Of a stretch of 16,393 nt of DNA, positions 1 to 11,300 are shown piece after piece (position 1 is the first letter of the stretch; each line of letters opens with the position of its first letter). Position numbers and translations under genes: made by a program. The stretch lies in the NCBI GenBank assembly GCA_013361595.1, contig JABFXT010000421.1, positions 1 to 16,393 of the forward strand. The letters are read 5' to 3'. Below the pieces are notes generated by a model that was not told where the DNA came from, searched no databases, and saw only the letters and a list, made by a program, of their open reading frames with translations. Source of the DNA: Nocardia sp. (lineage in GTDB: Bacteria; Actinomycetota; Actinomycetes; Mycobacteriales; Mycobacteriaceae).

Positions 1-2300
1 ACGGTATCGCTGCGTCGCTCCGCCGGTGTGGTGTCGAATGTGGTGCCGCTGCGGATCCGGTTCGAAACCGCCACCACGATCGAGGATGTCGTACGGGCGG
101 TGGAGCGTCAGATCACCGGCGCGCTACGCCACCAGCGTTACCGGCACGACGATATCCGCCGCGACTGCGGCTACGACCGGGACACCCGCGGTTTCTTCGG
201 GCCGATGATCAACATCATGTTGTTCAGCAGGCCGTTGCGTTTCGCCGAATGCGATGTGACGGTGCATGTCCTGGCGACCGGGCCGGTCGAGGATCTCTCG
301 GTCAATCTGTACAACGGTGACGGCGGCCGGGTACATCTCGATTTCGAGGCCAACCCGCTGCTCTACAGCGAGAACGAGGTCGAGACCCACCACCGCAGGT
401 TCCTGAACTTCCTGGACCGCTTCCTCACCACCGAGATGGGCACCGCTGTCCGGGAACTGCCCGTCCTCACCGACGCCGAACAACGGCAGGTGTTGCACAC
501 CTGGAACGATACGGCGACCGAGGTCGAATCCGGCACACTGGCCGGTATCTTCGACGCGCAGGTGCGCCGGAGCCCGGATACCGTGGCGCTGGAATTCGAA
601 GGTACGTCGCTGACCTACGGCGAACTCGACGCCCGCGCGAACCGGCTGGCCAGGCTGCTGATCGAAGCGGGAGCCGGACCGGAACGTGTGGTCGGACTGT
701 GCCTGCGGCGCAGCGCCGAACTGGTGGTCGCGATGTACGCCGTGGTCAAGACCGGGGCCGCCTATCTGCCGTTGGACCCCGAGCATCCGGTCGCGCGGCT
801 GGAGCAGATCGTGGCCAGATCCCGCCCGGTCGCGCTCCTGGTGGCCGACCGGGACGGCCTCGAACTACCCGGCAACGCCGATCTCGTCCCGGTCGATACG
901 GTCGACCTCGCCGGTTTCGCTCCGGAACCGGTCACCGATGCCGACCGGATCACGGCCCTGCGCGATGACCATCTCGCCTACCTGCTGTTCACCTCCGGGT
1001 CCACCGGTGCCCCGAAGGGGGTCGGTATCACCCACGCGGCCATCGTGAACCGGCTGCGCTGGATGCAGCACGAATACCCGCTCGACCGGACCGACGCCGT
1101 ACTGCAGAAGACCCCGGCGACCTTCGATGTCTCGGTCTGGGAGTTCTTCTGGCCACTGCAGACCGGCGCCCGGCTGGTCGTCGCCCGCCCGGACGGGCAT
1201 CGCGATCCGGCCTACCTGGCCGGGGTGATCCGTGAGCGGGGCATCACCACAGCGCATTTCGTCCCCTCCATGCTGTCGGTGTTCGTCACCGATACCGAGG
1301 TCGGCGACTGCGTCTCGTTGCGCCGGGTGTTCTGCAGCGGCGAGGCACTGCCCCCGGCGACCGTGCGCGATTTCCACACCGCGCTACCTGGTCCGCAACT
1401 GCACAATCTGTACGGCCCCACCGAGGCGGCGGTGGACGTCACCTCCTGGCACTGCCCGGCCGAAGCCGAGGTGGTCCCGATCGGCTCCCCGGTGTGGAAC
1501 ACCCGGACCTACGTCCTCGACGCGGCCCTGCGCCCGGTCGCGCCCGGCGCGGTGGGTGAGCTGTACCTGTCCGGTGTGCAACTGGCCCGCGGTTATCTCG
1601 GGCAGGCACCGTTGACCGCCGAACGGTTCGTCGCCGATCCGTTCACGCCCGGCGCTCGGATGTATCGCACCGGCGATCTGGCGCGCTGGCGGCTGGATGT
1701 CGCCGACAGCGGCCGCGGCGTCCTGGAGTATCTGGGGCGTACCGATTTCCAGGTCAAGATCCGCGGTCTGCGGATCGAACTCGGTGAGATCGAATCCGCC
1801 CTGCTGGCCGATACCCGCGTCGCGCGCGCTGTCTGCGTCGCCCACCGGGCCGCCGCCGGCGACCAGCTGGCCGCCTATGTGGTGGTTCGCGGTGACACCG
1901 ACCTCGACCCGGCGGAGATCCGGGCCGGTCTGGCCCGTTCGCTGCCGGGCTATATGGTCCCCGCCACGGTGACCGTGCTCGACGAGCTGCCGCTCAACAG
2001 CAACGGCAAGATCGACCGGGCCGCGCTTCCGGCCCCCGGCCCCACCGTCCGGCGCGGCCGCACCGCGCCGCGCAACGAAGTGGAAGAAGCGCTGGCCACG
2101 ATATTCGCCGAACTCCTGAACGTGCCGGAGGTCGGTATCGACGACGGATTCTTCGAACTGGGCGGGAATTCGCTGGTGGCCGCCCGCGCGGTGGCCCGGA
2201 TAAACACCGCACTCGGGACCGCGCTGACGATCCGCGATCTGTTCGAGGCCGGCACCATCGCCGAGCTGACCGACCGGTTCCCGGTACACGAGCTGGACCT
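1..2300 (+). other. NRPS module 1: partial EntF-like C domain, serine-type A domain, T domain
   Basis: The C-domain remnant carries the motifs HQRY...RRD (about 139-168), [10 protein letters not shown] and ATGPVEDLS, a pattern I know from the C domain of EntF and related catecholate synthetases rather than from ordinary elongation C domains; its HHxxxDG half is outside the window. A1 runs from about 541 to 2030, with SGSTGAPKG ending near 1020. Pocket residues by alignment with the GrsA positions: D (1126), V (1129), W (1138), H (1255), F (1330), S (1336), L (1408), V (1432), D (1435), K (2008). This DVWHFSLVDK set is the EntF-type L-serine code. The T1 carrier serine is at 2170 in LGGNSL. 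Ser activation is well supported; the identity of the upstream donor (aryl, acyl or peptidyl) is not visible. Confidence 0.9.
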
Positions 2301-5300
2301 CGCCTCACCGCAGCTGGTCCCGATGACCAGGCCCGACCGGATTCCGCTGTCCCCGGCCCAGCAGCGGCTGTGGATCCTCAACCGTTTCGCCGAGCACGCG
2401 GCCGCCTACAATATGCCGCTCGCGGTACAACTGGACGGCAATCTCGATATCGAGGCATTGCGGGCCGGGTTGCTGGACGTCCTGGACCGGCACGAGAGTC
2501 TGCGCACCACCTTCCCCGACTCCGGTGAAGGGCCGTACCAGCGGATCCATCCGGCCGCCGAGGCCGGTCGGGCGCTGGAGGTGATCGACGCGTCCGGGGT
2601 CGACATCACCGGCCCGGCCACCGAATTCGTTTCCCGTCCGTTCGATCTGCGCACCGAGTTCCCGGTCCGGGTGGCCCTGTACGCCACCGATACGGACTGC
2701 CACGTACTCGTGCTGGTGCTCCACCACATCTGCGGTGACGGCTGGTCGGTCGCACCGCTGGTCCGGGATCTGACCGCCGCGGTCGAGGCGCGGGCGGCCG
2801 GGCGCGCGCCGCAGTGGACGCCCCTGCCGGTGCAGTACGCCGATTTCGCGCTGTGGCAGCGGGAACTGCTCGGTGAGGAATCCGATCCCGGGAGTGCGCT
2901 GAGCCGGCAGGTGACCCACTGGCGGGCCGAGCTCGCCGGCCTGCCCGATCAACTCGACCTCCCGCTGGACCGGCCCCGACCGGTCCGCCGCTCCACCGGG
3001 GGTGGCCGCGTCTCGTTCACCATCCCGGCCGGAACCCGGCGTGCGGCAGCGGAACTGGCCGCCGCTCGCGGGGCCAGCATGTTCATGGTGGTGCACGCGG
3101 CGCTGGCCACTCTGCTGGCCCGGATCTGCGGCAGCACCGATATCGTGATCGGCACCCCTATCGCGGGCCGTACCGATCCGGCGCTCGACGAATTGGTCGG
3201 GATGTTCGTCAACACCCTGGTCCTGCGCACCGAGGTCGATCCCGGTGCCGATTTCGACCGGATGCTCGATATCGTCCGGGAGACCGATCTCAACGCGTTC
3301 GCCAATGCCGATGTGCCGTTCGAGCGGCTGGTCGAGGTGGTGAACCCGGAACGTTCCGGGGCGCGTCATCCGCTCTTCCAGGTGATGCTCTCCTACGACA
3401 ACGCCGGTGAACTGGAACTGGCGCTACCCGGGGTGCGCACCGAGATCCTGCCGCTCGACGGTGCCATCGCGAAATTCGATCTCCAGCTCGAAGTGCACGA
3501 CGACAACTCCGGCGGTGAACTGCACGCCGAGATCGGTTATGCGACAGACGTTTTCGACGAGCGCACGGTCGGCGCGATCGCGCGCCGATTCGTCGCGGTC
3601 CTGGACGCGGCGGTCGGTGATCCGCGGCGGCCCGTCGGCGATATCGAGGTACTGGAGCGCCGGGAACGCGGCAATCTCGTCCCGCTCGCCGGTGGCCCCG
3701 CTGAACCTCCGGTTCTGCTGGCCGATCTGTTCGGCCGATCCGCGGTCCGCGACCCCGACGGGGTCGCGGTTCGCTGCCGGGGGATCGACACCACGTACCG
3801 GGAGCTGGACGAACGCGCCAACCAGGTCGCACGGCTGCTGATCGAGCAGGGCGCCGGGCCCGAGACGGTTGTCGCGCTGGCATTTCCACGTGGTCTGGAC
3901 GCGCTGACCGCGGTCTGGGCGGTCGCCAAGACCGGTGCCGCCTATGTACCGGTCGACCCCGGCTACCCGCCGGAGCGGATCGCCCATATGCTCACCGATT
4001 CGGGCGCCCGTCTCGCGGTCACCGGCCCGGACCAGGTTCCCGCGCTGGCCGCGGTGCCCGGCGTCGTCGAGTCGTGGCTGGTCTTCGGTACCCCGGAATT
4101 CGAGAAAGACTGTGCGGCAGTGTCCTCGGCGCCCGTCACCGACGCCGATCGGATCGCCCCGCTGCGTACCGCGCATCCGGCGTACCTGATCTACACCTCC
4201 GGCTCGACCGGCACGCCGAAAGCCGTGGTCGTCACCCACGGCGGACTTGCCTCGTTCGCCGCCGAACAGTGCTACCTGTTCGGCGTCACCCCGGATTCGC
4301 GCACCCTGCACTTCTCCTCGCCGAGTTTCGACGCCTCGGTCCTCGAACTGCTGCTCGGTTTCGCCTGTGGCGCGACCGTGGTGGTGGCGCCGCCGGATAT
4401 CTACGGTGGTGGGGAACTGGCCGATCTGTTGCGCACCGAGGCCGTCACCCACGCGTTCGTCACGCCCGCCGCGCTCGCCACGGTCGACCCGGCAGGACTC
4501 GACCAGCTGCGTGCCGTCATGGTCGGCGGTGAGGCGTGCAGTCCCGAACTCGTGGCGACCTGGGCCGACCGGTACCGCATGCACAATATGTACGGTCCGT
4601 CCGAGGCGACGGTGGCCGCGACCATATCCGGGCCCATGCGCCCCGGCCGCCCGGTCCCACTGGGTCATCCGGTGCGCGGGATGCGGTTGTTGCTGCTGGA
4701 TTCGCGGTTGCGGCCGGTACCGCCCGGCACCCCGGGCGAGCTGTATGTCTCCGGGCTCGGCGTGGCCCGCGGCTATCTGGGCCGGTATGCCCTGACAGCG
4801 GCGCGTTTCGTGCCCAACCCGCACGGACGCCGCGGTGAGCGGATGTATCGCACCGGCGATCTGGTGGTGGCCGACCGGTCCGGCCGGCTCCGGTTCCTCG
4901 GTCGCGCCGACGATCAGGTGAAACTCCGCGGCTTCCGGATCGAACTGTCCGAGATCGACCATGTGCTGCGCGGCCATCCCGGGGTCCGCTCCGCCCTGAC
5001 CGTCGTACACACCGACGCGTACGCCCGGCAGCGGCTGGCCGCCTATATCGTCGCCGACGCCGGGCTGGACCCCGCCGCCGTCCGGGCGGCGGTACGCGGG
5101 CAGTTGCCCGGCTATATGGTTCCCGACGCCGTCACTGTGCTGCCGGAGTTCCCGACGGCACCGTCGGGCAAGCTCGACCGCCGGGCACTGCCCGAACCGG
5201 TCTTCCTGAACGCGGTCGCCACGTCGCGCGCCCCCGCCACCGAGGCCGAACGCCGGGTGGCCGAGGTCTTCACCGAGGTACTGGGATGCGAGGTCACCGG

Positions 5301-8300
5301 TGCCGAGGACGGATTCTTCGATCTGGGTGGTAACTCGCTGCTGGCGACCCGGCTGGTGGGCGCGCTCTACGAGCGGTTCGGGGTGGACCTGCCGGTGCGC
5401 ACCGTATTCGAGGCCCCGACCGTCGCCACGCTGACCGAACAGCTGCTGCGCACACCGGCCACCACCCGGGTTCCGCTGACCGCCTACGATCCCCGGCCGC
5501 AGCGGTTGCCACTGTCGCTGCCGCAGCAGCGGCTGTGGTTCCTGAACCGGTTCGCACCCGAGTCCAGTGCGTACAACATCGCCTTCGTACTCGATATCGA
5601 GGGCACACTGGATGTGCCGGCGCTCCGGGCGGCACTCGGCGATATCGTCGAGCGGCACGAGGTGCTGCGCACCGTCTTCCCCGATGACGGTGCCGGCGCC
5701 CACCAGCGGATCCTCCCGGCCGCGTGGGCACTGCCCGCGCTGGAATTGCGGGATACCGATCCGGCCGGCGCCGAGGCGGTACTCCGGGAATCGGCCACCG
5801 CCGGGTTCGATCTCACCGCGGGGACACCACTGCGGGCGACGCTGTTGCGCACCGGCGCCGACCGGTATCGGCTCGGAGTGATCGTGCACCATATCGCCGC
5901 CGACGGCTGGTCGCTGGCCCCACTGACCCGTGACCTCGCCCTGGCCTATCAGGCCCGGCTCACCGGTGCGGACCCACAGTGGCCGCCACTGCCGGTGCAG
6001 TACGCCGATTTCGGGCTCTGGCAGCGTGAACATCTCGGTGATCAGAACGACGCGGACAGTCTCGCGGCGCGTCAGCTCGGGTACTGGCGCGAACAGCTGG
6101 CGGGTCTGCCCGACGAACTGCCGCTGCCCTACGACCGGGCCCGTCCCACCGAACCCGAGCACACGGCCGGGTCGGTGCGCCGCGTTGTCCCGGAACCGGT
6201 GCGTCGCGCCCTCGCCGAGGTCGCTCGCGGCCAGGGCATGAGCTCGTTCATGCTGCTGCGTTCGGCGCTCGCGGTGCTGTTGCGTTCGGTCACCGGTGGC
6301 CGCGATATCGCCATCGGCACCCCGGTCGCCGGGCGGACCGATCGCCGGCTCGACGAGCTGGTCGGAATGTTCGTCAACACGCTCGTCCTGCGTTCGGCGG
6401 TCGACCCCGCCGCATCGTTCATCGAACTGCTGCGCAACGACCGGGACACCGAACTGGCCGCGCTCGCGCATGCCGATATTCCGTTCGAGCAGGTGGTGGG
6501 CGCGCTCGGACACGATCCCCGCGCCACCGGCCGCCACCCGCTGTTCCAGGTCGCGCTCACCGTGCAGGACACCCCGGTGCCCACCCTGGAACTGCCCGGG
6601 CTGTCGGTGGACGCGGCTGCGCTCGATATCGCCCGCGCGAAATTCGATCTGGAGCTGCGGGCCGGTGATATCGGCGACGGTGAACTCGAATTCGTCTACG
6701 CCGACGAGCTGTTCGACGCGGCGACGGTGGAGATCCTGGCGGATCGGTTCGTCCGGGTGCTCAGCGCGATCGCCGCGCGCCCCACGGTCGCGGTGGGGGA
6801 TATCGACACCCGTACCACCACCGAACGCGAGATGCTGTGCCCGGCATACGGTCCCGTCCCCGGGGTGCCCCGCACCCTGGGCGCCCTGTTCGGCGCGACC
6901 GCGCTCGCCCACGGCCCGCGTCCGGCACTGTACGAGGACGATACGGTGCTCACCTACGCCGAACTCGACCGCCGCGCGAACCGGTTGGCGCGGGCACTGA
7001 TCCGGCGCGGCCTGGGTACCGGTGACAAGGTCGCGCTGGGGCTCACCCGGTCGGCGGATTCGGTGACGGCCGTGCTCGCCATCGCCAAATCCGGTGCCGC
7101 GTTCGTCCCGGTGGACCCGAACTATCCGGCCGAGCGGGTCACCCACATGCTCGCCGACTCCGGGTGTTCGGTCGGGATCACCCTGACCGGCCACGCCGAG
7201 CGGTTGCGTGCGGCGGGCGGGGCGGGGATCGACTGGATGCTTCTGGACTCGCCGGCCGGCCGGAGCGAAATCGGCGGTGAGACGGCGGGTCCGGTGACCG
7301 ATCTGGATCGGATACGCCCGGTCCGGGTCGGCGATCCGGCCTATCTCATCTACACGTCCGGTTCCACCGGAAAACCCAAGGGCGTCACGGCGACCCACGG
7401 TTCACTCGCCGATCTAGCCGACGAGTTCCGGGACCGGCTCGCGGTGAACCCCGCCGCCCGGATCCTGCACTTCTCGTCGCCGAGTTTCGACGCGGCGGTC
7501 CTGGACCTGTTGCTCGCGATCGGCGCCGGTGCCGCCATGGTGATCGTGCCGCCGGAAGTCTACGGCGGTGACGAACTGGCCGAACTCATGACCCGCGCCG
7601 AGGTCACCCACACCTTCATCACACCGGCCGCGCTCGCCACCATCGACCACGAGCGCTGGCCGTTGCCCGCGCTGCGGGGTCTGATGGTGGGCGGTGAACA
7701 TCTGGGCCCGGAACTGGTCGCGCGGTGGGCGCCCGGTCGCCGCATGTTCAACGGATACGGACCCACCGAGACCACCGTGGTCGTCTCGGTGACCCCGGTC
7801 GCCGTGGACCGCCCGGCCGAATTGGGCGGACTGATCCGCGGAACCCGTGCCCTGGTCCTCGACGAACGGTTGCGTCCGGTACCCACGGGTGTGCCCGGCG
7901 AGCTCTATCTGGCCGGTCCCGGACTGGCGCGCGGCTACCACGAGCGGTTCGGGCTGACCGCCGCCCGGTTCGTCGCCGACCCGTACGGGCCGGCCGGTGC
8001 CCGGCTCTACCGCACCGGCGATGTCGTGCGTTGGACCCCGGCGGGCGGCCTGCGCTACCTGGGTCGCAGCGACAACCAGGTGAAGATGCGCGGTTTCCGG
8101 ATCGAACTGGGCGAGATCGCCGGTGCGCTCACCGCGCATCCGGCGGTGCATTTCGCCCATGTCGCGGTGCGCAGGATCGGCGATTCGGATCGGCTGGTCG
8201 CCTATGTGCATCCGGTCGATCCCACGCACCGGCCCGAGCCCGAGGAATTGCGTGATCATCTGAACCGGCGCCTGCCCCGGCATATGGTCCCGGCCGCGTT

Positions 8301-11300
8301 CGCGCTGCTCGACGAGATTCCGCTGACCCCGGTCGGCAAACTGGATATCGCCGCGCTGCCCGAGCCCCGGGCACTGCTCACGACCGCACGGGGCCGCGCG
8401 CTCGGTTCGGATACCGAACGTCGGGTCGCGGCGATCATGGGCGATCTGGTGGGCACGGCGATCACCGACGCGGACGAGAGCTTCTTCGATATCGGCGGCA
8501 ACTCGCTGCTGGCCACCCAGCTGGTGGGCCGGCTCGATGCCGCGACCGGAGTCCGGCTGCCGGTGCGCGCGGTATTCGCCGCCCCGACGGTCGCCGAACT
8601 CGCGGCCCGTCTGGACGGGGAAACCGCCGGCACCGGCGCTGCTCTGGTACGCCGGGAACGGCCGGCGCGGATCCCGCTGTCGGCTGCCCAACAGCGACTG
8701 TGGTTCCTCAACCGCTACGGCGGTGCGGACGGCGGCGCGTACAACATTCCGGTCGTCCTGCGGTTGCGCGGTCCGCTCGACCACGCGGCACTGCGCCGGG
8801 CGCTGCACCTGTTGCAGGAACAGCACGAAACCCTGCGCACGGTGTTCCCCGAAATCGACGGTGAACCGGCCCAGGTGGTCCTCGACCCGCCCGAAGCCGC
8901 CGTGACGGTGGGAGCCCCGGTTGCCGGCGTCGCGGATCACGGCGCCGCGATCGAACGGTTCATCGCTCCCGGGTTCGATCTCTCCGCCGAAATACCCCTG
9001 CGGGCGGCGATTTTCGTGGTGGCACCGGATGAGCACATCCTCGTCCTCGTCGTGCATCACATCGCGATGGACGGCTGGTCGCTGGAACCGCTCGCGGCCG
9101 ATGTGGCCGCGGCCTATCGGGCGATCCGGCTCGGCGCCGACCCGCGGGCCGATCCCGAGCAACTCCAGTACGTCGACTACACACTGTGGCAACAGGAGAT
9201 GCTCGGTGACGAGGCCGACCCGGCCGCCCCGATCCGCCGTCAGCTCGACTACTGGCGTACCCGGCTGGAGGGATTGCCCGAACTGCTCGCGGTGCCCGCC
9301 GACCGCCCGCGCCCGCCGGTGCCGTCCTATCGCGGCGGCACGGTGGAACAGTGGGTCGGCGCCGGGGTGCACCGGGAACTGCGTGAGCTGGCCGCGCGCC
9401 ACAATGTGAGCCTGTTCATGGTGCTGCACGCCGCGCTGGCGGTGCTGCTGCACCGGGTGACCGGCGTGGGCGATATCGCCGTCGGCACCCCGGTCGCCGG
9501 ACGCGGCCGGCCCGAGCTCGACCGGATGATCGGCATGTTCGTCAACACGCTGGTGCTGCGGACCCCGGTGGCCCACGACGCTCGTTTCACCGAACTGCTC
9601 GATACGGTGCGCGATACCGACCTCGATGCGTTCGGTCACGCGGATCTGCCGTTCGAACGGCTGGTCGAGGTCCTCAACCCGGTGCGTTCGCAGGCGCATC
9701 ATCCGCTGTTCCAGGTGATGCTCTCGGTTCGCGACGAACCGGTGCGGGCACTGGAACTGCCGGGGCTGAGTATCGAGGCGATGGATATCGACGCGGGTAT
9801 CGCCAAATTCGATCTCCAGTTCACCCTCACCGAATCCCGGACCGCCGATCGCTCGCCGGACGGAATCAGTGTGGCCGTGAACTACAGCGGGGACCTGTTC
9901 GACGAACCGACCGCGGCCCGGCTCAACCGGCGCCTCATCCGGTTGCTCACCGCGATCGCCGCCGACCCGGCCGTGGTCGTCGGTGATCTGGAACTGCTGG
10001 AACCCGAGGAATGGTCGGCGCTGGCGCCGCTGCGCCGGGCCGACCCCGACCAGCCGTGCACCCTGGCCGAGGTCTTCGCCGCGGCGGTGGATACCGACCG
10101 GCAGGCCGTGGCGCTGGCGGGTGCGGGGGTGGAGGTCACCTACGACGCGCTCGATCGCTGGAGCAATCGGCTGGCGCGAGTCCTGGTCGGCTACGGAGTC
10201 GGGCCGGAAACGCTGGTGGCACTGGGTATTCCGCGGACCGTCGAATCGGTGGCCACGGTATTGGCGGTCACCAAGACCGGCGCCGCGTTCGTGCCGGTCG
10301 ATCCCGGCTACCCGGCCGCCCGGATCACCCATATGCTCTCCGATTCCGGCGCCGCGCTGGGGCTCACGCTGGCCGAATATCGTGATCGACTGCCGGACGG
10401 GGTCCGCTGGCTGGCGCTCGACGACGCCGAGATCCGCGAGCAGGTGCTGCGGGCATCCAGCGCGCCGATCGGCGACGTGGACCGGATCGCTCCGCTGCGG
10501 ATGGACAATCCGGCCTACGTGATCTACACCTCCGGTTCGACCGGAACGCCCAAGGGTGTGGTGGTCACCCATCGCGGGTTGTCCAATTTCGCGGCCGAGA
10601 CGGCACAGCGGTTCGATGTCCGGCCGGGCAGCCGGATCCTGCATTTCGCGACTCCCAGTTTCGACGCGGCCATGCTGGACCTGCTGTTCGCGCTCGGCGG
10701 TGCGGCCACCCTGGTGCTCACCCCGCCGGGCGTGGTCGGCGGCGCGGACCTGGCCCGGGTGCTCATCGCGGAACGGATCACGCACGCCTTCATCACCACG
10801 GCCGCGCTCGCCACCGTGGATCCGGAGGGCATCACCGATTTCCGGCACGTCCTGGTCGGTGGTGAGGCGCTGCCCGCCGAGGTCGTCGCGCGCTGGGCAC
10901 CGGGGCGGAATCTGCACAATGTCTACGGCCCCACCGAGACCACCATCGTCACCGTGATGTCGCCGCCGCTGGTACCGGGCGGACCGATTCCGATCGGTGA
11001 ACCGATCCGTGGGGTCGCGGCCATGGTGCTCGACGCCCGGCTGCGCCCGGCGCCGCTGGGCGTCACCGGCGAGTTGTACCTGGCCGGTGGGGCTCTCGCC
11101 CGCGGGTACCACGACCGTCCGGGCCTCACCGCCCAGCGGTTCGTGGCCAATCCGTACGGGAAACCGGGGGAGCGGATGTACCGCACCGGCGATCTGGTGC
11201 GTATCCGTACCGCCGCGAACGGCGGTCCCGGCGATATCGAATATGTCGGCCGGACCGACCATCAGGTGAAGATCCGCGGTTTCCGGATCGAACTGGGCGA

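Noticed and set aside
28-30. GTG at 28 as the start of the NRPS gene
   Set aside because: The frame is open to base 1, and the sequence on both sides of the GTG is continuous condensation-domain protein, so the gene begins outside the window.
1661-11200. Short near-identical DNA repeats around the MYRTGDL coding segments (about 1660, 4841 and 11176)
   Set aside because: They encode the conserved A7 motif of adenylation domains and are explained by protein conservation and shared codon use, not by a mobile or regulatory repeat.
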